Notes: generated by a model from the letters alone, not told the origin. A DNA stretch of 64,000 nt from Strongylocentrotus droebachiensis (GCA_035222895.1 JAVYIG010000401.1:1-64000), one strand, 5' to 3'; counted from the first letter of the stretch, positions 24,401-37,605 are shown. Program-made: numbers and translations.

Positions 24401-25856
24401 ACAAACTCCACAAGCTCAGCTCTCGCACCCCTCTCCTGGTAGTGGAGTGACCCAGAATAATACCAGTCATACACATCAACAAATGGGACATGGATCAAAG
24501 ATTGTCAGCAGGAGGGGTGTGGACCATAATGTAAGAGAACAAGATGAGAGAATGCAAGATATGTTATCATCAGATAGAAACTTTGCCAAGCTCAGTAAAG
24601 TCCATCATACATCAAGACCTGGGATCCATGGGACTAGTCCAGGACCCAGTGCTGTAGGAACACACAATGCAGATCATCAAAGTAGAGCTGAGCAGCTAGA
24701 GCCAGTCAGGGATTCCGGTCGGTCATGTGATCATAAATCTATTGATCAAAGTCCAGGATCTCTTGTGACACAGATGCAAAGAATTTCTAATGAGGTTGCT
24801 AAAGATCCCGGCACTTTGGATGCCGTGATAGATAGTAGGAATACAGGTAAGAGATGAGTAGGTACTGCACCTTGAGGGAACCTGGTACACTTGCATGTAT
24901 TCATTAGCATCACAGTTTTTTACTTCATCCAGGCAACCTGTCATTTGATATTTGTCTCTATGTCAGCTTCCACCAGTTAAGAAGAAATGGAGATTGTGAG
25001 ATGCAGTTATCATTTATGTGACAACTTGTAATACTTCCTTCCCACAAGTTTGCCAATTTATCTGAAGTTGTTTTGTTATTTTTCCTCATGCTCGATCAGT
25101 GCATTTAAAAAGGCAATCATGCGCATTACATTCCATTACTCTCATTGACTGATTGCGCTGTTGCATTGTTCATAAGCAAAGCTAAGTGGTATTTGGATAC
25201 CTGTATGATGCTGATGATCTTTACCGTAATGAAACTTCTTCATTCTAAGGTACTCCCAAGCCACACACATCTCCTAAAGGTCAGCAGGTCAAAGGTGATG
25301 TTGGTGTTCAGACCCCGCCCTTCAGCTCCCGCCCTCCGGTCGTCATGACTGGTACTAAAGGTAGCAATGCATTGTGGGATCAGGTACGGACTTTGAAGTA
25401 TATTACCAAGGAGCTCCATTCGGCCAACATGGAAAATGGTGAGATGCTCGATTTCAACGAAGATCTTGTGCTTAATGTGGGTTGTATCCACTTGCTTATT
25501 TCATTTTATCTAGTTTCTTCAACTGTTTTCTGTCCCTTCTCTATGTATCTCTGTTCATACACAGGGTTCATAATTTTTTTTCTTGCCCCCTTTTTTTTTG
25601 TCATTTTGATTGTTGATTATGCTTCTTATTTTTCTCTTCATTTTCATTTTTCCCCTACGTACAATTTATCGTATAGTGGTTAATAATTTGTTTTAAACAT
25701 TCATTTATGACTTGGGATTATTCCTCTCTTTAGATAACAGATGCTCCATGTAGACCTGAATATTGGATATTATATCTGGTGTAACCGTCTTCACTTTATA
25801 AACTATTAGACTTTGTGGCAGATTAGCCATGTGCTAAACAAGTTATCCAATAAAGT

Positions 25857-25897
<41 letters not shown>

Positions 25898-28800
25898 GCG
25901 ACTACTGCTACTGCTGCTACTACTACTACTACTACTACTACTTCTATTACTACAACTTTTTGACTTGTAATAGTACTTGAGACGTTTGATCAAATGTGGA
26001 GCTAGAGGTTTAACAAACAATTGAAGAAAGAAAATCAGACATATGTCAGCACATTCATTCATCATGTTAATGTGAACTACCTTGTTGTATGACCCCATTG
26101 CATTGACCTGTAGGTGACGTGCAAACTCAAGAGCTTTTGACAGAGCTAGAGGAAGTAGTTGAGACATTACCATTCACCAGCCTGGATAGAGATCTACAAA
26201 CAGAGATCAGTCTTGCTCTTCAACCAATCAGAAGTGAGAATAGTCAGCTTAGGAGAAGGCTGAGAATAGCCAATCAGCAACTCAGACAGATCCAACTTCA
26301 AGCACAGGCAAAGGAAAGCAGCCAATCAGGTGTCAGTTTAGAAGGTTAGCAATGCTTTCTTTGTTACATTACTCTTAATCTGTTACAATAGTGATTTCTA
26401 ATTATCAAAACAGAGATATGGTTAAAAGAAAGTTTTTGTTTTCACCAACACCTTACGGATGACCAAGTCTATATATATTGCCTTGTTAAATTGCCTTAGA
26501 CCCCGTTCTCACTCACTTCCTGGACTGATCTAGGCTAGATCGGTCTATCGGTGAGTGTGAATGGACAACCATGCCAAGAAGCGATCACTTCGCAATGTGG
26601 TCTTCTGGACCGGTTTGCTTCCTTGACCGCTCCAGACCGATCTAGCGTGCAGTGTGAAGATAAAAAATAGAAGAGGCACTCTATTCAGTTTTAAATTTCG
26701 CGTGAAACATTTGACCCTCTGACCTTTGCTACCACAGCAACTGAAGCGGTCTAGCTAGTTCACACTACCATAGCAACAAGAGCTGGCTTGCTTGTTAAAT
26801 GTGAACATAAACGAACTGTACCTCTGGAGCGATCCAGTGGATCGGTCTAGCATAAATCGGTCCAGGAAGTGTGTGGGAATGGGGTCTTAGCTTCCATATG
26901 AGAAATTAAGCATCATATAAAGGATTGTAGAGCGAGCACCATGAGCACCCAGAGGAGAATGTCCACACTATACAAGAAGCCATCATCAAGATGCGTGTGG
27001 ATCCCTGTGGTAAGCATAGTGTATTATAACTTTGTATTTTGGTTCATTCATTGACTCTGTAGTATTGACTCTGCAGTCTTTGAATGTAAACCTTCAGAAG
27101 CAAGTAGAAGAACTACAAAGTGAGACAGACAGACAAACAAGAGATATGGCTGGGTTAAGAGCTTCTCTAGATGTACTCAATGCTGATAAACACAACATGC
27201 AAGACATCTTCATGAAAATGGTAAGGTTTGACTAAACCAATCTTTATCCCTGCAATCATTTCATGATAAGTGTAATTTGACAATACAGACGAGTGCAATA
27301 TCCTCTACATACATTTAAAATACTGAGATTGTGTGTTTGTATTTGTTTTATTTATCATATAACATCAAACCATTGGAATTTGTTGTTAATGGTTGGGTCA
27401 GTACATTAGAATTTAAATGGTTTTATTCAAAACTGCCTTCAATTTGCCAAGAGAGGGCACTATGATAGTCTTAGGAGAGGAGTGCATCAATGTTAGCACC
27501 ATTTGAGTTATGATTTCATTCAGCCTGACAATTGCAATAAAATTGTACAGTGTGGTTATTATGTTGGTACCAATTTCTCAAGCAGAGACAAAATGTAGAT
27601 GTTATAAAATGTTTCTTGCTGGTCCAAAGTAATTTTCATGGTAAATAAGTGAACATAATCAATACAATCATGTGAATATAACAGAGAAAAGGAAAAGAAG
27701 AGACTATGACTACCGTATTTAAAAGTAATTGAATTATTATTTATTTACTAGGACACTGATCTAAAGGAAAAAAGGAAAAGCTGGACTCTGGAGACAAGCA
27801 CACTACGTCAAGAGATGACTAAGCTAAAATCTCAACTTGAATCTGAGGCTCTTAGAACCGATTCCATTGAAAAAGAGAAGGAGATTCTAATGCTGAGTGT
27901 CAAGCAGAGAGACTCAGAGATCAAACGATTACAACAGATGACAAGGTAAAGAATGGTTTGAGAGAGGTTAGTGGTTACACTAGGTATTCTTTTGACATGG
28001 TTGTTAAAGAATGGGTAGACAATGGGTTGTCTTTGTGCAGATGGGCAAAGATTCTCATGCATGGGGTTTCTCCTCATATTAACCCATTACATATGGGAAA
28101 CAGATGACCTCTGTGTTAAGCCTATGGAAATAAGAGGATTCAGTAGTTGACATGTTAAGTACATTTAGCACAAGTTTAAGCTTGTGTACAGTCATGCGTT
28201 AAAGTCAAATGCTCAAAAAGTATATTATCATTTTGGATACCGGTACTCTTTTGAGACTAGAACACAATAGGCTATTCAGTTTTATACAGAAATCTTGTAC
28301 TTGAAAAATCACAAAGTTGATGCTGCTTTTTTTAAGATTTGTAAATCACACTTTTCTTGTGTAGGGAGTCCACAAGGTCTTAACTATTTTCTTCCCAGTG
28401 TCATTCAGTGTTCTTGGCTTTCCTCCCAATGTACTTTCTGCTCCCTTACCTCCCTGCATGTCTTGTAAGACACAACTGTTGATGCAGGGATTACATTGAC
28501 TATCATCACTAAAGGCTCGTTCACATAAATCAGGATGAACTGCTACTGTTATTTGTTTACTAAATGATAATAATACTGGGTTCTTGTTTAGCGCTCATAT
28601 CTGCCATACTTGACATTCCTGGCGCTCCTGATTATTACACTGGCTTTAACACGGCTGCCATTCCGGCGCCCTAGCATTTTAAGGAATTAATTCATGCCAG
28701 GTACCCATTTACATCACCTGGGTTGAGTGTGGCAAATGTAGATCAATGTCTTGCCAAAGGCAGTGCCGCAGCGTGAATTGAACCTCGGATCTTGTGATCC

Positions 28801-31800
28801 ACAGTCCGGTGACGTATCCACTCAACCACGACACCTCTAAATGAGTGACGTGTGGGGATGAAAATGTAGCTGCGCACAACAAAGGTCCTATATATCAATG
28901 TGCTACAACATTAGATACCCTTAACAAAACACAGTGGCAAACCACCATGGTAAAGTGAAGGTTGAGTTCTGGGAAGAGGTGAAAAATAATATGTGAGCGT
29001 TATCATTGTTATTATGCAAGTGTGGAAGAACATCAGATAACAAAATGATCCCTGAAAAGCATGGCTCTTCAAACGCCTTAATATTCTAAATATGGCATGT
29101 ATTAAACAGCATACAAATTGGGACAGATTTTTATGCCACACGTGTAGGCCAATATACACATTTCTGTGTACAGTGCGTGTAACTTTACTAAGACTGGACC
29201 AAATTTCTTATCATTTTGATGATTCCAGAACCTTGCAGTACACACCAATATGTAAATGCTTGATGATCAACCTTTTCTGATCGATTCCACTGTTCTCTCA
29301 CAATGCAACCGCATGACCAGAACTCAACTTCATCTTTAAGTATGGCATATGTGATCAAACCCTTATGTCTTATTATTGTTTCTCTCAGGAATATGCAGGG
29401 GATCTTATTGAGTGTGGTACCAGAGAAATCTTTGAAATCTTCCATCCCTGGTGAAAGCAAGGAATCTAGGCTTGAGAATTGGCTAGAGAATCACCAATCG
29501 GCCATCAGTACACCAAGAAGCATCAATAGGTAGGTCCTATACATTCAACTAACAATGCACATTTTGTATTTCATGCAGTAGAGATAATCTTGAGGTCTCA
29601 TTTAAGTCCAAATGTGATTTGTGTAGTGTACATTCCTTTTTACACTCATAAATAATTGTTATTTCTATTTTATATCATCAGAAGAATCGCCCATACATAA
29701 AAGTAAATGTAATTCTACATCATCTTCATTTATATTCCCCATGGTCATTATATATGTTACATATTTATATATTCAATTTCCAATTTTCTATCCCTTTCTC
29801 ATTTTTCATCCTATATTAAACAGTACCTTACAGTCAATAATATAACTGTTGGTTATCATTCTGATAATATTCTTTCTTTTAAGAGTTTGTTTTTCTACCT
29901 ACCTCTTCTATTATTCACTAGCAACTAGTCCATTAATTCTATCACAACCTTCATTCATCTGCAAATGAAAATGCATATTTACCTTGGGATTATACAAAGT
30001 AGTTTCAGTTATGACAAATTCAAGGTTGTTGTACCTTGTATTTAATAACCATCACACAGTTTTATTAACCTAAAATTAAGTCTTCCGTATAGAAGTATGA
30101 AGTGTCTTTATATAACCTATTACGAAATCCAGTATCAAACAAGGAAATAAAACACTGTATACATGGGTTCTACATGTATATACCTACCAGCCAAAATCCT
30201 ATTTGACAGAGTGTGTGTAATTGTGTATATTTTGAAAGGAAGAGTGAAGTCAAGAAAATCACATTTATTATGCTGGTAGGATCACACAACAATATGGCAC
30301 TAGCTAGTCACATGATCACTCTTGACAAAGTAGGTTTATTTTATGATTTAGAGTGAAACGTATAAGTACCTATTATGTAGTACCGGTACTGTTGTCTAAG
30401 TATTTTCATATGTTCTCTCTTGAGTTCTTTTGAGAATGGACAGTTGAGTCATTAAGTGATTTGCTGTTTCACTGTGTGCTCTACCATACAGTAGAGTGTA
30501 ATAGTCAAGTGGTTGGAATACTAGTAGGGTATGGGTTCAAGCCTCGGCAAGCACATATCACTTTACAGGTCAAGATGTCAAATGTTAAGTACACTCAAAC
30601 GAAACGTTATGAATGGTTCCTTATCTTGTTCCATATTAATGAAAAGAGGGGCGTGTAAAAGATTCTCAAACACAGTTCACATTTTGTATGGATTTTTGAG
30701 GGATTAATGCTAGTCTTAATTGTGCAGCAATCATTGTCTCATCTTGACAAGCCACGCATCACAATCACATTGCCACTTGTGCCTTCCATAGAACACATAT
30801 CAAACCTATCAAACACACTTGAATGTAAACGCGAAACTTGGACCAAATTTCTGAAATCACATATGTAATATATTTATCATCCAAACTGTCTTGAGTCTTA
30901 ACTTTAAGCCCAACATGTTTTTAATGGAAAGTTCTTTTATATGAAACCAAAAACTTGTCACCACTTTTTCTCCCATACCAGAACTATTTGTTGTTTTTCT
31001 CTACCGGTACTCATTTGGTGAATTGTGTTTCCGTTAGGGTTTTCATTGTAGTTTTGGAACGGGGGAATCCCCAGTGAATAGATGTATACATTGTTTATGT
31101 TGAGTTGTAGGTTACAAATGAATCAGATCACAAGGGTAATGATTGACATTAAAACCCTATTATCAGTAATTAGTACATGAGAACAGCTTCAATCATCAGT
31201 GAAGTAGTTGTAGTAGTTTAGGGTATTGCATGGATATATCCAAAAGTCTTGATAGAAAATTATAGTGTTATTCTGTCTAAAAACGGAAGGTAACAATGTT
31301 CCATTGAATACATACTATGATTGTTTGTCTTTTTCGTAATTCACAAGCAGTACACTTCCTAATTAAAACATTAGTTTTTATATTCAGCTTCAACACCATT
31401 GAGCAAAGACAAAGTAATATGAGAGTGAAAGGAAATCCAGTGAGGCATGGTTATACAATCATCTCATTTGAGTGTCCATTAATCTGTATATAATGATTCA
31501 TGTTAGTTTAATAGATCAGCAAGATATTGTAAAACAGCATCTGAGGAACTAACACTTCAACAAGCTCTGCTTCAAGTTAGTTCCTCATTTCTCGTGCTTT
31601 TTTTGCTCCATTATATTTGTATTGCATGAGAAATAAAATCATTTAAATCATATATGGGGGAGCCTGAGGGGGAGTACTTCCACAAGATGCTAGTCTAAGT
31701 TGCCTTTAGGCTTCATCTGTCAAGATATTCAACATCAAGGTAATAATTTTCTTTCTTTTAAACTTTAATTAACAAAATCAGCAGTCTTTTGCCTTTGAAA

Positions 31801-32950
31801 GTGAGACTAATGATTAAGATTTTGAGTACGTACTTAAGAAAAATTAATCACTTTGCATTGTACTAGCAATGTCATGCCTAATTGCAGTTATACAATGATT
31901 GTAGTTACTTTCACATATTAACAATATACTACTGGTTGTTATTCTACAGCTTTCATGTACAGTTTATACCCCTGCAATATTGACTAAATGGTGATAATGA
32001 ACGTATGACAGTAAATGTATTTTTTATTGCTCTGTTAGTATTGTTCTTTGTAATACACATTTTATGTAAAGTGTGCTTCCTTTTTTTTCATCCATTTTAC
32101 TGCCACTTCTAGTATGCTTTCTTCTCTTCTTCCAACTTTTTTCTTTTTCAAATTTAGGAATGATACGGCGGACAGTCTCCATCAAACAGCATGGAGACGA
32201 GGTCAAAGGTCATCACCACCTGACTCCATATCATCCTCATCCTCATCCTCATCGTCTAGAGGGGGTCACCATATCAAGCTCTCATCTCCTGATGCGTTAC
32301 ACAGAGATGATTGGAGGAAGATAGTCTCTGATCAACGAGGCTCTCTGGAAGATCATCTCGTTATTAGTGGAGGAGGGGAAAGACATAAATCATCTCAAAT
32401 AGAAGCTACATTTGGTGCTGATGGACGATGTGATGATTTAGACTCCACCCTTGTCGAAGATACTTTAGATGTTGATGGGACTGCGTATATGAGCTTTGCT
32501 GATCCTCAACTTGGCAGCAGAAAGCCATGGATATTTCAGGCATCTCATAGACCTTCACCTGGTGGTGGTGGTATACCTAGCTGGGTAGAAAAAGAGTTAT
32601 CACCAGCTACAAAGTCAGAAAGAAAGCACACTGGCAGTGACAAGACCGTTCATGTTCCTGATAGCCTAGGTAGGACAGGGAATGAGAATTATATGAGATC
32701 ACCACCACCACCACCACCATATAAAGGGAGAATTGATTCAAGGTTGAGAAAGAGTGAAGAAGAAGCTATAGCCTCAGAGAGAGACCTTGGTAGAATATTC
32801 AATGCAGCAGAAGTAGGTTCGGTTGTATCTGAATCTACAATATCATCCATAGCATCACAGTATGAGGCTCAGTTTCAAGTGGGTTTATCAAAGCTTGATG
32901 ATGATATTGCAAGACTACAGCGGAACTTAAAGGGATTAGTTCAAAGATAA
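21409..32950 (+). CDS. Disordered coiled-coil protein, probable CCDC14-like centriolar satellite protein, 10 exons
   Basis: Exons are 21406-21458 (ATG at 21409), 21694-21845, 22811-22966, 23416-24846, 25250-25438, 26114-26344, 27063-27220, 27752-27945, 29389-29529 and 32158-32950. Phases match throughout, giving about 1164 residues. Near residues 30-60 the segment SGYSLYSTDTDDQV followed by GLDRCAALL resembles vertebrate CCDC14 as I remember it. Exon 4 (residues 119-596) is low-complexity, rich in Gln, His, Ser and Lys, with a His cluster near 24125-24165. Residues 630-853 contain heptad-like coiled coils (for example LRRRLRIANQQLRQIQLQ). The last exon has poly-Ser, poly-Pro and a final helix (SKLDDDIARLQRNLKGLVQ). 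CCDC14 acts at centriolar satellites with PCM1 and limits centriole duplication. The gene model is firm, but the family name is tentative. Upstream noncoding exons are possible. AATAAA signals occur at 33629 and 34694. Confidence 0.75.
25790..25945 (+). repeat. Retroposon-like 3' end with (TAC)n tail
   Basis: A short segment ending in CCAATAAAGTCTAC runs into a long (TAC)n array with CTG and GAC interruptions (25858-25942). The AATAAA followed by a simple-sequence tail suggests a LINE or SINE 3' end that seeded the microsatellite. It lies in the intron after exon 25250-25438. A long poly-Ser reading on the minus strand is an artefact of the repeat. Confidence 0.6.
26499..26886. mobile_element. 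PIF/Harbinger-type MITE with TTA target duplication
   Basis: The 388-bp element starts GACCCCGTTCTCACTCACTT and ends with the inverted form (GTGTGTGGGAATGGGGTC). Terminal inverted repeats extend over roughly 50 bp with mismatches. It is flanked on both sides by TTA (26496-26498 and 26887-26889), the 3-bp target duplication typical of PIF/Harbinger. It has no coding capacity and lies in an intron of the coiled-coil gene. Confidence 0.85.
28568..28838 (-). mobile_element. tRNA-derived SINE
   Basis: Read on the minus strand, the head begins near 28838 with GGTGTCGTGGTTGAGTGG (A-box-like) and has a B-box match (GGTTCAATTC) about 40 bases on, which is pol III promoter spacing. An unrelated body follows (ATGGGTACCTGGCATG) and continues to about 28568. 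It lies in the intron between exons 27752-27945 and 29389-29529. Confidence 0.7.
30492..30560 (+). repeat. tRNA-like SINE head remnant
   Basis: TAGTCAAGTGGTTGGAA resembles a tRNA A-box region and GGGTTCAAGCCTCGGC a B-box. There is no cloverleaf good enough to be a functional tRNA, and the flanks are not conserved. It lies in the long intron before the last exon of the coiled-coil gene; the rest of that intron (29530-32157) shows nothing else I can name. Confidence 0.45.
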
Positions 32951-33657
32951 TACATCGTTAAAAATTGCAAATTATATTTTCTCTTTTGAATTCTTACAAC
33001 ATTGTGTTTCTTATTTATCATAGACTCATAGAAATATGTTATACAGTTAAATATAAAATCCTAGTTTTATGTGAATCGATCCTGTTTTCATGTATTTTGT
33101 TTATATTTAAACCAAAGATATGAGTTGAAATGAGCCTGTATGTCTCTCAGTATGTTTCTCCATGTTATAATTATCAAACACAATCACACATTTCTTGAGG
33201 ACTTCTTGCCTTTTAATATAAATAGTTATACAGTTGCTTGGAGGATAGTATAATACATTATCAATTTACTTTTATTTCCATCTTCCTTTCTGCAGAGAAC
33301 TTGATCTTAGTTTGTCAATTAGCTTGACATTCTATTCTTGTATTTGAATTGAATTTATTATCTTTAATGGAATAGTACATTAATATTTTGTTTTGCATAA
33401 AAAATGTTTTATTGATTGGTCATTGTATTCATTCTCTATATGACTATATCCCTTTGCCATGCAAACAATTTCTATGTCACTTGATATAATTCTCTTTAAT
33501 TATTTACTACACCCCATCCAAGATGAATACATTTTTAGTACCAGTATATGTATAATTCACTATGTACCCCCCCCCCTGGTAATTTATATATTCTGAAATA
33601 AGTTTCTTGACAAACTTGCAATTCTATAAATAAATCATATATTATACAAATATACAA

Positions 33658-33801
33658 TGACACTCGAGGATCTAGCTGAAACTATTCGCATCGAAGGAAC
33701 ATGACTAGTACTATTCTCCCGAGGGCCATCGGCCCGAGGGAGAAAAGTACTAATGATGTTCCTGAGTGCGAATAGTTTTAGCTTGTTCCGAGAATGAGTC
33801 A
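33658..33801. repeat. Imperfect palindrome, arms about 68 bp
   Basis: The left arm begins TGACACTCGAGG and the right arm ends in AGAATGAGTCA. The centre is CGAGGGCCATCGGCCCGAGG. Arms match at most positions, including ACTATTCGCA versus TGCGAATAGT. It has the form of a foldback MITE and lies within about 850 bases after the coiled-coil gene's stop codon, so it may fall in its 3' untranslated region. Confidence 0.8.
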
Positions 33802-34112
33802 TTTTATATTTGTTTTATATCCCTTCCATCTGTATTATTCCCTGTACACTTCTGTAATAACATGAACCTTATACTCACATTCACATCTACATTCAGATCG
33901 AAAAGAAATAAAGAAAATTGCACGGCTCAAATGAAACATTGAAGGATGTAAAAATGTTTAGTTGGCGCTAGTGTAATGCAGTTATCGCACAGCGTTAATT
34001 GCATATTAATGGCTTGCATGAGCGCCGTGACACCGCGGGGGTTGACCGCGCAGAGGCATTTGAAATCATGTACGTGCTCGCTGGGAAAACGCATAGTTCA
34101 AGAATATGCGTT

Positions 34113-34190
34113 TTTTTATTGTGACGTCACGCATAGTACCTTTTTCTCCCTAGGGAAAAAAAGGTACTATGCGTGACGTCATCAATAAAA
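34113..34190. repeat. Palindrome with a CRE (TGACGTCA) in each arm
   Basis: Nearly perfect arms of about 38 bp meet at CTCCCTAGGG. Each arm carries a full cAMP-response-element octamer TGACGTCA followed by CGCATAGTACC or its complement. A further direct piece (AAGGTACTAT) follows at 34190. A foldback element is likely, and binding by CREB/ATF factors is possible but untested. Confidence 0.8.
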
Positions 34191-36061
34191 AGGTACTATT
34201 TCGATGTAGGCGGCAGGAAACGTCTTTTATAGTAAAACTATTCATTTTCTTGTTGTGTACACTCCTAATGCAACAATCTTAAGATAAGGGATATAAAATA
34301 TTATAGATAAAGAATTATAAGTGTTTTGTGACTAGGATTCTATGTATTGCAATAATGTGTAAGGAAGGGCGCAGTTTGTGGGAGTCCTCCACTAGACAAC
34401 TTCTTGAATATTGTGATGTCATTGGTTGTTTTTCTGTACTGGATTTGAATTCTTCTAATATTGTCCCTATTAGTGTCATTGATTATACAGAGATGTGTTA
34501 TTAAATACATTTAGATGATTTAACAGAGAGCATTATCTGAAATATGTTTTGGTAAATCCCAGTCTGTTGATTTGTAATGCCAATCGTCCTAATTAGCTAT
34601 TCTCATGAAAATGAAAGTTTTTGTTCTAAGCCATTTCCCTTTACCCCTATATTTTGGTGCCATGCTTTCACTGCTGGTGATATTGTATTCATCAATAAAA
34701 GTTTGTCTGAAACTGCAATATTGTTAATGACCTAATTTCTTCCTGGTACATATACATATGGGCTTGTGAAAAGATTCTGCAAGTTAGTGCAAGGCATTTC
34801 CACATCTGAAAAATATGCCAAATTAAAGAAAAACAGATTCCGCAATAATGTTAATTTTTAGCAATTATGTTGACAATATGGAGCAGAACACAACATTTCA
34901 AGGAGTTTTCTAAATGAGATGTTTAGAAGATAGAACACAAAAAATATGCCCAAACTACAAGTTAATTCAGCCTTCCAAGTGTAGAGAACTGTATTTTAAT
35001 TTTTTTATTTATGATATACCGTAACATTATTTATAAGTCTATCCAGGGACGTGATAGAGAAGGACTGGAATCAAGCCGCTCTCCTTTGACCCCATGCTCC
35101 AAGCCGCCGAAAAGTTATGCGCTTATCTGCAACTGTTGACCAGCTGGTGAGATAAAAGAGCGCATGAAATTTCAGGATTTAGAATTCCTACATCAGAAAA
35201 TGGTATCACAACTGTTCGCTGTCCCTTCCAATGATTTCTCATCCATTGTTGAATGTGTAAAGAGTAGAACAAGCGAACACAAACTTGTGTAATTTCATCC
35301 TTTTTTAAACTTGAAAAATACAAAAAACACGCGAAAACACGCATTAGCAAACTTAATGTTCTTGAAGATTGTAAATCATGGATCAAATAACGGGACATTA
35401 AAGCATGCACAAATTAGCGCATCATCCTAAAATATTGAGTTTTTGACAGGATGTAATTTTTCTTTTACCAAATCTGGCACACAAATTAAAGGAAGGACGG
35501 AGTTCTAAATTTGAAAATTTGTTTGATGCACTATTCCCAATAATATCCCAATATAAAGTTTTTGATTTGCACTGAAATTTTGCCGGTTATTTAATATTTT
35601 GTAATAAATGTATAACTGGTGCCTGGCTTCCGAAAATCCCCGCAGTGGAAGCGCGGTTCGGAGCATGGATCTTCAAAGCCAAGTGGAATGTTACACATCC
35701 CATTGTTACGCTTTAGAACTCAAGAATGTGTTTGCATAAATTACAAGAGTTACGCCTCCTGTTCTTTCACCTCCCTGGTCTATCATTAGACTTTACAATA
35801 TTAATTTTATCAGTGCAGTGGGGTGGTACAATAATCAGTGCCATGGAAAGGTATAGCAGAATAAGCTATGTAAAGTCTCTTACTGCTCATGATGAATGGC
35901 CTTGGCCCTAACATATACAGTAACAAGATACAATCTCATATCATATGATGCTATTCCATTACACCAGCACATTTGCATTGTCTTAAAACGGGATTCCCCT
36001 GGCCAAAGTTTTAGAGGAAGGAAGTAATGCAATAAAAGGGAACTTGAAGAAAGGAGTATGC

Positions 36062-36190
36062 TGCAGAGGGCGAGAGAGAATGAGAGATAGAGAGAGAGAG
36101 AGGGGAGAGAGGGGGAGACAGACAGAGAGAGAAAGAGAGAGAAAGAAAGAGACAGACGTAGAGATAGAGAAAAATAGAGGGGGGGGGGGG
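36062..36190. repeat. (GA)n microsatellite ending in a poly-G run
   Basis: Purine-only GAGA repeats with scattered interruptions end in a run of 13 G (36179-36191). It generates Arg/Glu-rich readings on + and Ser/Leu-rich readings on -, neither of which is a gene. Confidence 0.9.
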
Positions 36191-36827
36191 GCTCTTTATT
36201 CCCATGGCCGATCGACATGTGTGCTGCCACACACAACAGCTACAAAATATTGCTTATGCGATCTTTTATATACTAATAATGAAATTAATACCTCAAAAAA
36301 GTGCAATGACGAGACAAAAGAACGTCCATGACTAGAAATATCTGAATATCGGTATACGTGCATGAACACTGTTATTTACACAATTTTGGCATAAACATTA
36401 TACAATGCAAATGAAGTCACGAGGTTTAGGGCATGACGTCATTCGATCCGTGAATCATAAACCTGAAAATAACTCTACACAAGCATGAGTTCATGATCAT
36501 TTGACGTTATTATTATGTTGATTATAGAAATATGATATATCATGATTTTCTCATTACATTATTTACAACTTTTACTGAATGAATTAAGATGTACCAAATG
36601 TCATAATTGATATTAATATATTATGTTCCATTATTTTATTATCCAAGAATTCTTTCTTTTTGTCTGAAATATGTATTATGAGTTCAGTGGAGATGAATTA
36701 GTTCTCCGTGTTAGGATAGCACAATGCACGACATAAATATACAATGTATGCGCAGGAAGGTGTAAGAGCAAACTGCCCGTCTAATCTAGTGCAGCCCCCA
36801 GAGATCGAGGTGATCAAGGGTTACTCG

Positions 36828-36975
36828 TTTTTCCGAAGGTTCATTTTTTCGAAGGTTCATAATTCCGAAACGCAAATCTACCCTGCCAGAGGGTTCATAA
36901 TTCTGTAGGTTCGTAATCATAAACAAAAAACGATACAGGGTTCTATAACAAAAAATTGGAATTACGAACCTTGTA
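36828..36975. repeat. Degenerate short tandem array (GGTTCATAATTCCGAA-type)
   Basis: The motif TTCCGAAGGTTCATTTTTTC and variants (GGTTCATAATTCCGAA, GGTTCATAATTCTGTAGG) recur several times, with inverted versions (GGAATTACGAACCTTG) near the end. No gene is supported. Confidence 0.55.
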
Positions 36976-37399
36976 GCCGCCATACATGTAAACAAATAAT
37001 GGGGCTTATGATAATCAAAGTTCACGGACACAAACCTCTAACTATAAGTTCGGGAAATGGTTATTCCCCTGTGATGTAATGGTTTAAAAAAAAAAACACA
37101 TAGAAATTCCATACTTTCTTTATAAATTATGATGGCAATTCTAATCATTTCATGCCGCGATTAACTATAATGTAGTTCACTTCTCAGTAGTTGATACACC
37201 TATGCAATTAAGCAGCCATTAAGGGTGACACTTTTTGTCATTAGTTTAGTTTGTTTCTTCATTAAAAAAATCACCCTCGTCATCAGACGGCCGGCCTATA
37301 AGAAGGCCTAGTGATACATATAGTCATGAAGAATTTGACATGGCCGGTAACATAGTATAAATATAACATAATCACACACACATAAAACAAAATGCATGT

Positions 37400-37605
37400 A
37401 TTGTATTGTATTGTATTTATTAAACTTCATTGATGTACATCAATATTCTGTTTATAAACAAAATTATAATCATTTTACAATGTAATGTAACAATCAATAT
37501 TCTGTTTGGGAACATATACATCATATAAGTCAATTTACAATGTCATGTAACATATCAATATTCTGTAAACATAATATACCGTATAAATCAATATACAATG
37601 CAGTA
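37400..37605 (-). repeat. Inverted partner A of a repeat flanking the first tetraspanin
   Basis: About 200 bp match 47092-47283 as a reverse complement. A stretch of more than 50 bases around 37408-37460 appears identical. Inside are about three tandem units containing TTACAATGTAATGTAACA and ATCAATATTCTG. In partner B the end reads AAGTTTAATAAATACAATAC, suggesting the 3' end of a retroelement; partner A is its antisense copy. Confidence 0.85.

Noticed and set aside
25823-26173. Poly-Ser reading on the minus strand
   Set aside because: It is produced by the (TAC)n array and opposes a real exon starting at 26114.
26932-27010. Candidate extra exon of the coiled-coil gene (reading EHPEENVHTIQEAIIKMR)
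   Set aside because: Its phase does not fit the upstream exon (ending 26344), whereas the next exon starting at 27063 joins directly in phase.
36011-36331. Arg/Glu-rich (+) and Ser/Leu-rich (-) readings
   Set aside because: They come from the (GA)n microsatellite.
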